NCBI GenBank assembly: GCA_964621445.1
Contig: CAZUNO010000002.1
Span: forward strand, 62,001-126,000
Length of the DNA: 64,000 nucleotides
Source: CAZUNO01 sp964621445 [NCBI: Candidatus Hadarchaeota archaeon]
GTDB lineage: Archaea > CAYQAE01 > CAYVLA01
Reading direction: 5' to 3'
The translations under genes were made by a program, and so were the position numbers. The notes under the pieces were generated by a model. That model was not told the DNA's origin. It saw only the letters and a program-made list of their open reading frames with translations, and did not search any database. This document shows, one piece after another, positions 18,663 to 27,561 of this stretch (the first letter of the stretch is position 1; every line of letters begins with the position of its first letter).

Positions 18663-19520
18663 TTATAAATCCAACCAGGGCCGGAGTAGAAATGTGCAAA
18701 ACAGCAGACAGCCAAGAGGAATTGCTATCACTATTACCAGGGGCAGGTCTCTCTGGGGCAGGGTACCTGCCTTGATTATCTTGATCGCTTCTGGGTCAGT
18801 AACCCCCTTCTCCTGCATTTTTTCTAGCAAAGCGGTGAGTTGCCAATAGTACGAGGTGAAACTCACAAATGCCGTAAACTCGCTCTCGACCCCTTCTGGA
18901 GGGCTATCCAGCTTGACCGCTTCCCGGTAAGCATCTCTAATGGCCATTGCCTTCTCCCGGTTTTTGCCTATCACGGTTTCATAACTGGGATAATCAAACA
19001 CCGTATTCCCCACCACCATGTACGAATCGCCCTGGATAACTATGGTTTTGCTAGGCATGAAATTGTATTGAGAACCAGAAACTGCAGATCTCACACCCAC
19101 CAGGCAGAGCATCACTATTGAGAAATATACCAGATCACGCCAGGCCGCATTCCAGCCCTTTCTCGAGGGGCACCTAAGGTAGATCAAGGCGATGACGCAC
19201 ACTAATAGTGCCAAAGCAGAAACGGTCACCGGGGGGTCCAGCAGGCCATTGCCGAGGCGGAACTTCTGGCCCAAGAGGTTCAGAACATCGTGGAAAAAAA
19301 ATAGATTGAGCAACGGCCCGGTGTCCAATTTCCCGTCTCCGTAAAGCCGAGTTATTTGTGGAAATACCGCCAGGGACCCCAGTGTGGACACGACTACTGC
19401 CACTCGGTAGGAACTGATCTCGGGGTTATCCTCCTCCCTCCTCTTTGGAATAGAAATTCCAAAGATGATCAAGCAACACCCCACGATCGCGCCGAAAAAG
19501 AAATGCGCGAGAGGATTCAT
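18663..19520 (-). CDS. Multi-pass membrane protein, archaeosortase neighbour
   Basis: 285 residues with about five or six TM helices: an N-terminal hairpin beginning MNPLAHFFFGAIVG, three central helices, a soluble domain of about 110 residues (about 145-255) and a C-terminal anchor. The opening resembles DUF457-like membrane hydrolases, but their full metal motif is not evident. It is six bases upstream of the archaeosortase, so I infer a joint role in surface-protein processing. No confident family. Confidence 0.6.
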   Translation of the reverse strand: MNPLAHFFFGAIVGCCLIIFGISIPKRREEDNPEISSYRVAVVVSTLGSLAVFPQITRLYGDGKLDTGPLLNLFFFHDVLNLLGQKFRLGNGLLDPPVTVSALALLVCVIALIYLRCPSRKGWNAAWRDLVYFSIVMLCLVGVRSAVSGSQYNFMPSKTIVIQGDSYMVVGNTVFDYPSYETVIGKNREKAMAIRDAYREAVKLDSPPEGVESEFTAFVSFTSYYWQLTALLEKMQEKGVTDPEAIKIIKAGTLPQRDLPLVIVIAIPLGCLLFCTFLLRPWLDL

Positions 19521-19604
19521 TGAAATGAAGCAGCCGACTGGGCTGATTAATATTTCACCGGCATTAAATCAAAGGTAATAGCTTCAAATCCACGGGCTCT
19601 CGAT

Positions 19605-19620
19605 ACATTTAAGAGATAAA
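19605..19620 (+). promoter_or_regulatory. TATA-like box for the UDP-ManNAc dehydrogenase gene
   Basis: ACATTTAAGAGATAAA lies 20-36 bp before the ATG at 19641, in a 120-bp divergent gap. This supports the ATG rather than the TTG at 19632. Confidence 0.45.
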
Positions 19621-19640
19621 TCGAGCCCCGTTTGCCTGGG

Positions 19641-20897
19641 ATGGGCCGCAAGAAAATAATCATTCTAGGTATGGGTAGGATAGGGCTACCCACTGCTGCA
19701 TGTCTAGCCAACGCTGGTCACCAGGTACTTGGAGTCGATATAGATCAACGAAAGGTTGCCGATATCCGCGAGGGGAGGATAGATGGCAAGGAACCTGGAT
19801 TATCCGAAATGGTACTATCGGCCATGGAGTCGGGGACCCTCCGCATTTCAACGGAGCCGGTCCGGGGCGACGTATTCCTGCTTTGCCTGCCCACCCTGCT
19901 CAAGGAGGATAGGACATGTGATCTATCGGCCATTTCCTCCGCGATGGACTCCATATCAAATGTCATCTCGCCGGGCAATCTGATTATCCTGGAATCCACC
20001 GTGCCGGTACATACCACCCGGGATTTCCTGATACCTGGGCTGGAAAAGAGAGGAGTGGACACCTGTAAGGTGCTCTTCGCTTATGCCCCGGAGAGAATAA
20101 TGTCGGGAAGAATGCTGGAAGAGATAAGGAAGGATGACCGGATAATCGGTGTCACAAGTGAAAAGGCTGCAAAACTAGCCAGAGAGGTGTACGAGAGCTT
20201 CGTTGAGGGGGACATTTTCATTACCGATACCTCCACGGCCGAATTGGTGAAGCTCGCGGAAAACACCTACAGAGACATAAACATAGCTTACGCCAACGAG
20301 GTCGCCCTCTTCTGTCAGCGGGAAGGGATCGATGCCCGACGTGCAATAGAGCTGGCCAATAGGCATCCCCGGGTTGAGATACATCGCCCAGGACCCGGAG
20401 TTGGAGGCCACTGCATACCCGTGGTCCCTCATTTCCTGGCCCAGAATAATAGCTACGATATGATGATAAAAGCGGCGAGAAAAGTAAACGAATCCATGCC
20501 GAGATATATAGCCAACATGATAACCAGGACCATAAGCGGAGCGGAGCAACCAAAGGTCTCCCTTATGGGCATGGCCTATAAGTCCGGCTCAGGGGACACC
20601 GTAAACAGCCCGGGATTACAGATTCTGGAGCATCTCCAGGGTGAGAGGATGGAAATTCTCCTATGCGACCCACTTGTAAGAAACCAGGAAATGGACCTTG
20701 TGGAAATGGAGGAGGCCCTTTCATCGGACTGCATCGTCTTTCTAGTCGCCCATCAGCAATTCAAGGAAATTGATCCACCCAAACCCAAGAAGGCCATGGC
20801 GACCGTCATAGATACCGCAAACTGCATAGAGCCGCGGAAATGGATCCGGCAAGGCTGGAAAATTAAACGTTTCGCATCCAAGAATCCTAAGGCTTAA
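19641..20897 (+). CDS. wecC: UDP-N-acetyl-D-mannosamine dehydrogenase (WecC-like nucleotide-sugar dehydrogenase)
   Basis: Oxidises a UDP-sugar C6 alcohol to the uronic acid in two NAD-dependent steps. N-terminal Rossmann loop GMGRIGLPTA, central YAPERI, the catalytic Cys in GVGGHCIPV (about 254-262), the Lys-bearing helix LAENTYRDINIA and the C-terminal MGMAYKSGSGDT. About 418 residues, normal length. A UDP-GlcNAc 2-epimerase (WecB) is encoded at 39037, so together they could make UDP-ManNAcA for surface glycans. UDP-glucose 6-dehydrogenase is the less likely reading. Confidence 0.87.
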   Translation: MGRKKIIILGMGRIGLPTAACLANAGHQVLGVDIDQRKVADIREGRIDGKEPGLSEMVLSAMESGTLRISTEPVRGDVFLLCLPTLLKEDRTCDLSAISSAMDSISNVISPGNLIILESTVPVHTTRDFLIPGLEKRGVDTCKVLFAYAPERIMSGRMLEEIRKDDRIIGVTSEKAAKLAREVYESFVEGDIFITDTSTAELVKLAENTYRDINIAYANEVALFCQREGIDARRAIELANRHPRVEIHRPGPGVGGHCIPVVPHFLAQNNSYDMMIKAARKVNESMPRYIANMITRTISGAEQPKVSLMGMAYKSGSGDTVNSPGLQILEHLQGERMEILLCDPLVRNQEMDLVEMEEALSSDCIVFLVAHQQFKEIDPPKPKKAMATVIDTANCIEPRKWIRQGWKIKRFASKNPKA

Positions 20898-22008
20898 CCC
20901 GGGCAAAGCTCAGCATCAAGGTCAAATCCCTATCGACATCAACCTGAGCCACCACGAACTTCTTCTTTACGCTGGCCGCCAACCTGCCCGCTCGAACGAT
21001 CTCCGTTGGCGTGATGTTGGCATCCTTGGGGAACACGTGGATCATAAAGGGGGCGTGGTCGATGCCGGGGCCGTATTCATATACCGCAAAATCCACTCCG
21101 AATTTCATTCCGGATTTTACGATCATTCCCGAGTCCTTCAATCCCTTATAAACCTGGTATCTCTCTCTGAAGTTCTTCTCCCTTGAACCTCTATCCATTA
21201 GATCCTGAGGACTCAGCTCCCTTTCCCCCTCCTTCAACTCCACCCTTCCCTTCTCGGTCAGGTAAAGGGCCTCGATGAATGATAATGTGATGGGCCTTTC
21301 AAAGGTCATGGACTTGGGTTTCCTGAGGCCTATCGGCTTTCCGAAATATCCTTCCTTGTAAAGACTGAGAGCCCCCGTGTGATCCCAAACCACCATCATG
21401 GGCCCCACCAGATCCGCGGAGTCACTCCTATCGGACGGTTCCTCCTCCATAGAGTTGGCATCGAATCTCCTGATTTCGTAGTAGGAGACCTCTCCCTCCT
21501 CATCAACCAGGGCCAGGTAAACTCCCTTTTTGTACCTTGCGCTCAATGATAGCAGTTTCTGAAGCTCGTCGAGGGGTATTCTCTTCTTGCGGGAGAATGA
21601 GGCAACAATATGAGAACAGGGCCTGGAGGGTTTCTCGTAGAAGAAAAGGTAAGGCATGTCATGCATTCCGGCCCGGACCTTTCTACCTTTACTCCTCAGA
21701 TCTCTGTATACCAGATATTTTAGGAATAACATGGGGTCGGATTGCCGCCCTCCGTGGAGCAATTCCTGAAAACTTACCTCTTTTCCCTCCTCAAGGACCT
21801 CGATGATACCCCGGCTTTGAAGATTTAGGGCTGCCACCTTTGGAAGAAGCACCCCTCCTCTTTCGGAGAAACCATATCCCATTTCCCTAAGAGGTGCTCC
21901 GTCCTCCACGAAGACCCCATCTGCCTCCATATTGGCCACAAAAACCTCTTGCTCCTGGGAACCCTCTTCGCCGATCTCTTCATCTACGTCTTCGCGCAAT
22001 GGATACAC
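20887..22008 (-). CDS. endA: tRNA-splicing endonuclease, two-repeat form
   Basis: Cuts bulge-helix-bulge motifs in intron-containing pre-tRNA. The 373 residues contain two tandem endonuclease repeats. The C-terminal one carries the catalytic triad: Tyr in FGVDFAVYEYGPG, His in HAPFMIHV and Lys in SVKKKFVVA. The N-terminal repeat keeps the fold (VYRDLRSKGRKVRAG) but has lost these residues, as in fused euryarchaeal alpha2-type enzymes. GTG start; an ATG near residue 27 is possible. Relevant to the interrupted tRNA-Pro at 41574: a substrate with D- and T-loop introns needs wider specificity than classic alpha2 enzymes are thought to have. Confidence 0.9.
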   Translation of the reverse strand: MYPLREDVDEEIGEEGSQEQEVFVANMEADGVFVEDGAPLREMGYGFSERGGVLLPKVAALNLQSRGIIEVLEEGKEVSFQELLHGGRQSDPMLFLKYLVYRDLRSKGRKVRAGMHDMPYLFFYEKPSRPCSHIVASFSRKKRIPLDELQKLLSLSARYKKGVYLALVDEEGEVSYYEIRRFDANSMEEEPSDRSDSADLVGPMMVVWDHTGALSLYKEGYFGKPIGLRKPKSMTFERPITLSFIEALYLTEKGRVELKEGERELSPQDLMDRGSREKNFRERYQVYKGLKDSGMIVKSGMKFGVDFAVYEYGPGIDHAPFMIHVFPKDANITPTEIVRAGRLAASVKKKFVVAQVDVDRDLTLMLSFARVKP

Positions 22009-22171
22009 CCTGGTGTGAGGATGACTAAAACTCGAATTCCGGGCTAGAAGTCATGCTGAACAATGCCCAGACGTTTCATGGAGCCCAAATCGGGTATTAA
22101 ATCTTTTCAGCTGCCAGAATTTGGCATCGATTTGGAGAGATATTTCAACCGTATTCTTAAGGCGGTTCCAG

Positions 22172-23962
22172 ATGAGGATAGCCATAGTCGATCCCGAAAG
22201 ATGCAAGGGCGACAAGGATTGTCCATACCTCTGTCTCAAATTCTGCCCTGGCGTAAGAATGGGCGACGAGACCATAATTATCGATGAAGATACGAAAAAA
22301 CCAGTTATTAGTGAGAGTCTTTGCTCCGGGTGTGGCATCTGTGTAAATAAATGCCAGTTCGACGCCATAAACATCATAAACCTTCTTGAACCCCCGGAGG
22401 AGGGCGAGGTCCACCGCTATGGAAGGAACGCCTTCAGGTTATTCGGCCTCCCACTTCCAAGGGAGGGTAAGGTGGTCGGGGTAATCGGCCAGAACGGGAT
22501 CGGGAAGACAACCGCCATAAAGATTCTGTCAGGGGAGATGAAACCCAATCTTGGTGACTTTGATGGAGGCGAGAAGAACTGGGAAGATGTTTCTCGCTTC
22601 TTCAAAGGCTCCGAACTACAGAGCCATTTCGAATCCCTTTCCAAGGATGGTCTGAAACAGGCAATGAAACCCCAGTATGTGGGACAGATACCCAAGATTG
22701 CCCAAGGCACCGCAGGTGATCTGCTTGAGGATGCCGATGAGAGGGGAGTTTTCGATGAAATCGTGGAGGGACTGGATTTCGAGGAGGCACTGGAAAAGGA
22801 CGTGGCTAGTCTCAGTGGTGGTGAACTCCAGCGACTTGCCATAGGAGCCGTTCTCGGTAAGGCGGCCGACATATTCTTTTTTGATGAACCAACCTCCTAC
22901 CTCGATATCTATCAACGGCTGAATACGTCCAAGATGATCAGAGGTCTGGCCGAAGAGGGAAGATCGGTGCTGCTGATAGAGCATGATATGACCTCGCTGG
23001 ACTACATGAGTGATTACGTCCACCTTCTGGTAGGAGAGCCGGGCGCATATGGACTCGTCTCTGATATCAGGTCGGTGGGCGTGGGTATCAATACCTACCT
23101 GGATGGATTTCTTTCCCAGGAGAACCTGAGAATTCGTGAAAAGGCCATTAGATTCAAAATTCATTCCCCCATTGCCTTTCAAGAGGGGAAGCTGTTGACA
23201 TCATTTTCCGACCTTCAAAAGGACTTCGGCGATCAGTTCTCCCTGAAGGTACATGGGGCCGATATACACAAGAGCTCAGTGATAGGAGTTCTAGGTCCCA
23301 ATGCCATAGGCAAATCCACCTTCATAAAGATGCTCGCTGGTGAGGTTAAGCCCGACCAGGGTAAGGTCGACAGAACACTCAAAATAAGCTACAAACCACA
23401 GTACCTAACCGTGGAGAAGGAGGAAAGGGTCAGAGACCTACTTTGTCGGGTGGGGAAGGAAAGGTTTGATACCTCAATCTACAAGACCCGAATTCTTCGT
23501 CCCCTTGGAATAGATAGGATGCTGGACCTCATGCTCCCAAACCTCAGCGGGGGCGAGCTACAGAAGGTCGCTGTTACCGAGGCCTTGACCAGGGAGTCGG
23601 ACCTGATGGTACTGGACGAACCAACGGCTCATATCGATGTCGAGGACAGGCTTACCCTATCCAAGGTCATCCGAAACTTGGTGGAGCGTGAGGCCAGAGG
23701 GTGCATAGTTGTGGATCACGATACGCAGTTTCTTGATGTGGTCTCCGATAGTCTAATGATATTCGAGGGCATTCCTGGACTGAAAGGCACGGGCAAAGGG
23801 CCTTTTAACAAACGAGAAGGCATGAACAAGTTTCTGAAGGAGATGGAGATAACCTACAGAAGGGATTATCGCACCGGGAGACCCCGGATAAACAAGGAAG
23901 GAAGCAAGTTGGACAAGGAACAGAAACGAAAGGGCGAGTATTATTACCTACCAGGCGGCTAG
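22172..23962 (+). CDS. abce1: Ribosome recycling ATPase ABCE1/Rli1
   Basis: Splits ribosomes after termination. The 596 residues show two N-terminal [4Fe-4S] motifs (RCKGDKDCPYLCLKFCP; CSGCGICVNKCQF), then twin nucleotide-binding domains with Walker A GQNGIGKTT and GPNAIGKST, signatures SLSGGELQRLAIG and NLSGGELQKVAV, and Walker B FFDEPTSYLD and VLDEPTAHID. The ATG at 22172 gives the conserved MRIAIVD start; the frame opens 51 bases earlier but that extension is not family-like. Confidence 0.97.
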   Translation: MRIAIVDPERCKGDKDCPYLCLKFCPGVRMGDETIIIDEDTKKPVISESLCSGCGICVNKCQFDAINIINLLEPPEEGEVHRYGRNAFRLFGLPLPREGKVVGVIGQNGIGKTTAIKILSGEMKPNLGDFDGGEKNWEDVSRFFKGSELQSHFESLSKDGLKQAMKPQYVGQIPKIAQGTAGDLLEDADERGVFDEIVEGLDFEEALEKDVASLSGGELQRLAIGAVLGKAADIFFFDEPTSYLDIYQRLNTSKMIRGLAEEGRSVLLIEHDMTSLDYMSDYVHLLVGEPGAYGLVSDIRSVGVGINTYLDGFLSQENLRIREKAIRFKIHSPIAFQEGKLLTSFSDLQKDFGDQFSLKVHGADIHKSSVIGVLGPNAIGKSTFIKMLAGEVKPDQGKVDRTLKISYKPQYLTVEKEERVRDLLCRVGKERFDTSIYKTRILRPLGIDRMLDLMLPNLSGGELQKVAVTEALTRESDLMVLDEPTAHIDVEDRLTLSKVIRNLVEREARGCIVVDHDTQFLDVVSDSLMIFEGIPGLKGTGKGPFNKREGMNKFLKEMEITYRRDYRTGRPRINKEGSKLDKEQKRKGEYYYLPGG

Positions 23963-24492
23963 TCCAGGCCCAAAACTGCAGCAACTTCCGAGAGCGAAAA
24001 GAAGTAATTGGAATCCTTATTCAAGTTGTAATCGGTTCTCAGCAGATAGGAATCAATACCTAGCTCCTTGCTGGGCAGTATATCCCTCTCATAGCTGTCG
24101 CCGACCATTATTACGTCCTTGTTACTGGCCCCCAGTTTAAACATGGCGTACTTGATCGGGGTTAGATCCTCCTTCTTCGCCTGTACAAGGGATGAGGTAA
24201 CCACCACATCCATGTATTCATCTATATTCAGATGCTCAATTATACCGGCGAGGCATTCCTGTATATGGTTGCAAACGACGCCCACCTTGATGTCATTTGC
24301 CTTGAGCTTCTTGAGGAGGGGTATGAGCTTAGGGTTAAGCCGCAGCTCCTCATCGACATATTTCTTCACCTCAGACATGTCCCCGTTGACCAGGTAGAGG
24401 TCAATCACCTTATTACGCACGATATCCGGGTGAAGTCCACTGGCAGAGTTCCACAACGTCCCGCCTGCATCAAAGAAAACGGCCTTTGTCAT
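23959..24492 (-). CDS. HAD superfamily hydrolase
   Basis: 177 residues with HAD motif I FFDAGGTLW, motif II VVTSS, motif III Lys near AKKEDLTP and motif IV MVGDSYERD. The second Asp of motif I is replaced by Gly, which is common in this subgroup. Probably a small phosphatase. Its 3' end overlaps the convergent abce1 gene by four bases. Confidence 0.82.
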   Translation of the reverse strand: MTKAVFFDAGGTLWNSASGLHPDIVRNKVIDLYLVNGDMSEVKKYVDEELRLNPKLIPLLKKLKANDIKVGVVCNHIQECLAGIIEHLNIDEYMDVVVTSSLVQAKKEDLTPIKYAMFKLGASNKDVIMVGDSYERDILPSKELGIDSYLLRTDYNLNKDSNYFFSLSEVAAVLGLD

Positions 24493-24537
24493 CCCGAGGT
24501 TAACTAGATTGAAGGTGCAGAAAAATATTTTGATGTC

Positions 24538-24960
24538 TTAGCCGATGGAGAACTCTATTTCCCGCCCCAGGCGATCATATGCCTTCACATCCTTCCTGGA
24601 GTATGGATTTGCCATTATGAAATGAACCAATCCCCTTTTCTCGAAGAAATGAACATCGGCTCTCGACGGGTAGGGGTTCGACCCGGGATGACTGTGAGCG
24701 GAACCAATGGTTTCGATCATCGGCGGGAGCATCCCGATTTTCATGAGGACGTTGTCCTTTCCCAGATAGGCTCGAGGTAACACGAATCCCTCCACTCTCA
24801 GAACCTCTTGCTCGAGACCTCCCTCAAGAAGGGCTGCGAATTCACGGGGATGGGCCTTTTTTGCACCGCCCAAAAGGTCATCCAACACCTCGTGTTCAAT
24901 GACCACCCTTACGGTAGGTCCCTTCTCTCCTCCGAACAACCTATCCAGGAACCCTAGCAT
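24538..24960 (-). CDS. JAB1/MPN/Mov34 (JAMM) metalloprotease-like protein
   Basis: 140 residues. The zinc-dependent isopeptidase motif is complete: catalytic Glu in the EFAALLEG region, and HSHPGSNPYPSRAD giving H-x-H and the S-x2-D ligands. Archaeal JAMM proteins remove ubiquitin-like SAMP modifiers or act on sulfur carriers. No E1 or SAMP gene is in the window. It is its own transcription unit or the first gene before the HAD gene. Confidence 0.87.
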   Translation of the reverse strand: MLGFLDRLFGGEKGPTVRVVIEHEVLDDLLGGAKKAHPREFAALLEGGLEQEVLRVEGFVLPRAYLGKDNVLMKIGMLPPMIETIGSAHSHPGSNPYPSRADVHFFEKRGLVHFIMANPYSRKDVKAYDRLGREIEFSIG

Positions 24961-25010
24961 TTGTGAATGGGAGGGTACTCCAGCTTAAATATTGGATAGA
25001 TCAGGCCCCT

Positions 25011-26699
25011 TTACCCATTCTCTGTTTCATAGGGCCAGGCCAATAATCCACCCTCCATGACCTTTACATTTTCGAACCCTGCGCCATGAAGGATCCTGGC
25101 CGCCTCGTATCCTCTCAGGCTGATCTTGCACATAGTCACCAAATCCTTATCCCTTGGGAGCTCGTCCAACCTATCCCTCAACTCGCCCAGTGGTATAAGG
25201 GTGGAGCCCGGTATTTGGGATGTCTCATATTCGCCCTTGCTCCTAACGTCCAATAGGAGAAAGTCCTCCCCAGCATCAAACTTTTCCTTTACTTCGAGCA
25301 CCGATATTCCATCAAAGAGCCCATCGATCTTATTACGGGCCACATTGGCCAGAGTAATCAGGGGATCCATCGCCGAGGAATAGGGTGGTGCGTAACCCAG
25401 ATCCAGATTTGCCACCTCGTCGATGGTCATATCATTCATTATTGCAGCCGCGGCGACATCCATCCTCTTTACCACGCCTCCGGCACCGATTCCCTGTACC
25501 CCCAGAAGTCGTCTGGTCTTGGTCTCCACTATGGCCTTCAGTATTATGGGCTTGGCCGTCGGGAAGTAGTGGGCCCGATCCGGGGAGGCAATTACCGCCG
25601 TCGTAGTGTTTAGGCCCAGCTCCTCGCATCCGCGGGTGGTGAGCCCGCTTCTGCCCACGTTTTGGTTAAACACATTCAGGACATTTGTTCCTACAATGCC
25701 CCTGAAGATCTCCTCCCCCCCAGCAACATTAGTTCCGGCTACCCTGCCCTCCTTATTGGCCACGGACCCCATGGGCCAGAGCATGAGCTCACATACGAAT
25801 GAGGCCAGGTGTTCAACACAGTCCCCAGCCGCGTATATGTCCGGGTCCGAGGTCTGCATATGGGAGTTTACCCTAATCCCTCCACTCTCACCTATTTCCA
25901 GGCCAGCATCCCTGGCCAGGCCCACCACGGGCCTCACCCCGACGGCAACAAGCACGAATTCGGTGTCAATCTCCTTCCCGTCATCGGTTACCACCTTGCG
26001 GACGCGGCCATTATCATTGCCAAGGAACTTCTCTACCTTACTATTGGTGTGTATGGTTATGCCTTCCTCCCTCAGTGATTTTTCAAGTTGAAGGGTTAGG
26101 TCAGCATCCAGTAGACCAGGAAGCAGATGTGGCTGCATCTCGACAATTGTCACGTGCTTACCACATTCGCGGACTGCTTCCGTCATTTCACAGCCTATTA
26201 GGCCTCCTCCGACGATGGTAACCCTGTGGCAGGCCTTGGAAAAGGCCTCGTGAAGGGCGGCCGCGTCGTCGGGGTCCTTGAGTTGGGTCACGTTTTTCAG
26301 GTTAGCCCCATCAATTTTGAGTTCTATCGGTTCCGACCCGGTAGCTATTACCAGTTTGTCGTAGGGCACCTCGGACTTATTTCCGTCCCCGACGTTCTCG
26401 CAGTAAATAACCTTTTTCTCACGGTCGATTTCCAGCGCTTTTGTCCGGTTAAGAGCCTTTATGTCCTTAGCCTTGGCAAAGAATTTAGGGTCTCTCATCA
26501 CGCCAATTGGTGTTGAGATAAGCTCCTTCTTGTCCTTTACCACTCCAGAAATCCAATAGGGAAGTCCACATCCAGCATAGGAAAGTATCTCCTCCTTCTC
26601 TATGATGGTGATATCGGCTTCCGGATCCACTCTGCGCGCGCGAGCCGCGGCCTTTGGTCCAGCCGCAACTCCACCGATTACTACAATCTTATTTGGCAT
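25011..26699 (-). CDS. CoA-disulfide reductase with C-terminal rhodanese domain
   Basis: An FAD/NAD(P)H-dependent enzyme of 562 residues. FAD-binding GGVAAGPKAA, redox Cys in SYAGCGLPYW (C44), NAD-binding VGGGLIGCE, second FAD motif IYAAGDCVE, and a C-terminal rhodanese domain (about 470-562) with active-site Cys in VTMCKISLRG. CoADR-rhodanese proteins reduce CoA disulfides or persulfides, or act as NADH-dependent sulfur reductases. I chose the ATG giving MPNKIVVIGG, which has GTGATC upstream; a GTG lies at 26711. Confidence 0.9.
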   Translation of the reverse strand: MPNKIVVIGGVAAGPKAAARARRVDPEADITIIEKEEILSYAGCGLPYWISGVVKDKKELISTPIGVMRDPKFFAKAKDIKALNRTKALEIDREKKVIYCENVGDGNKSEVPYDKLVIATGSEPIELKIDGANLKNVTQLKDPDDAAALHEAFSKACHRVTIVGGGLIGCEMTEAVRECGKHVTIVEMQPHLLPGLLDADLTLQLEKSLREEGITIHTNSKVEKFLGNDNGRVRKVVTDDGKEIDTEFVLVAVGVRPVVGLARDAGLEIGESGGIRVNSHMQTSDPDIYAAGDCVEHLASFVCELMLWPMGSVANKEGRVAGTNVAGGEEIFRGIVGTNVLNVFNQNVGRSGLTTRGCEELGLNTTTAVIASPDRAHYFPTAKPIILKAIVETKTRRLLGVQGIGAGGVVKRMDVAAAAIMNDMTIDEVANLDLGYAPPYSSAMDPLITLANVARNKIDGLFDGISVLEVKEKFDAGEDFLLLDVRSKGEYETSQIPGSTLIPLGELRDRLDELPRDKDLVTMCKISLRGYEAARILHGAGFENVKVMEGGLLAWPYETENG

Positions 26700-26742
26700 G
26701 CTCGAGATCACTCTTCTACTAAACGCCTAGGCTGTCAAATTC

Positions 26743-26750
26743 GCTTAAAA
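26743..26750 (+). promoter_or_regulatory. TATA-like box for the VirB11-like ATPase
   Basis: GCTTAAAA lies 30-37 bp before the ATG at 26780 and too close to the GTG at 26756 to serve it. This supports the later start and a near-leaderless transcript. Confidence 0.4.
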
Positions 26751-26779
26751 CGATTGTGGTGCTTGGTAAGAGATTTCAG

Positions 26780-27556
26780 ATGAGTTATATAGAAACCTCT
26801 ATGGACCCGAGAATCGAGAGACATGTCCGCGAAATAAACCGGTGTAACCAGAGAGGAGGTCGCATGCTGTCCATCCTGGACCTATTGGACGCGGGTACAC
26901 TGGATCGGGATATGGCGACATCCCTAATTGCTATGATGCTCGATGGCAAGTCCTTCCTGGTGGGAGCAAGGCCGGGAGGTGCGGGTAAGACCACGGTGAT
27001 GGGTGCGTTTCTAAATTTTATACCTGACATAGAGATCGTCCCCACTGAGAATAGCCAGGTGATCGAGCAAGGTCTGGATGATTCTCAAAGGAAATGCTAT
27101 GTGGCGCACGAGATAGGATCGGGTAGCTGGTATGCCTACATATGGGGTCAAGACGTGTCAAATTTCCTGGAACTGGCAGATACCCACATGATTGCCGGAA
27201 ATCTACATGCCGACACCGTCGAAGATGTATTAACGGCGTCCGGTATCAGACAGGACAATATTACACAACTTGAGCTGCTCATATTCCTCAAGATGGAAAG
27301 GGGATTTGGGTCCACGATAAGAAGGATAAATACGATTTACGAGAATATGGGAAGAGATGGTCCCGATGCCTTCAAGCCAATCTACACCTGGAGGGAGGAA
27401 GATGATGATTTCGAGAAGATCGGGGACCCCTCCATGGTGGAAACCTCTGAACTTCGATCCGCAGAGGAATTGCTTGATAGAATCGTTGGAAATGAACTAC
27501 GTAAAATAGAGGAGGTTCGGGCTCTGGCCCTCGAATACCTCGATGAGGAGAAATAG
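26780..27556 (+). CDS. Orphan secretion-type (VirB11/PilT-like) P-loop ATPase
   Basis: 258 residues. Walker A GGAGKTT near residue 70, and GNLHADTVEDVL, which resembles the His box of VirB11/PilT/GspE ATPases (STLHA-type). Shorter than typical family members, with a reduced N-terminal domain. No pilin, platform or archaellum gene lies nearby; neighbours are redox enzymes. Its partner is therefore unknown, and a non-secretory mechanical role is possible. Confidence 0.6.
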   Translation: MSYIETSMDPRIERHVREINRCNQRGGRMLSILDLLDAGTLDRDMATSLIAMMLDGKSFLVGARPGGAGKTTVMGAFLNFIPDIEIVPTENSQVIEQGLDDSQRKCYVAHEIGSGSWYAYIWGQDVSNFLELADTHMIAGNLHADTVEDVLTASGIRQDNITQLELLIFLKMERGFGSTIRRINTIYENMGRDGPDAFKPIYTWREEDDDFEKIGDPSMVETSELRSAEELLDRIVGNELRKIEEVRALALEYLDEEK

Positions 27557-27561
27557 GGTTA

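Noticed and set aside
22121-22171. Longer N terminus for ABCE1
   Set aside because: The extension has no family similarity, and the ATG at 22172 gives the conserved MRIAIVD start.
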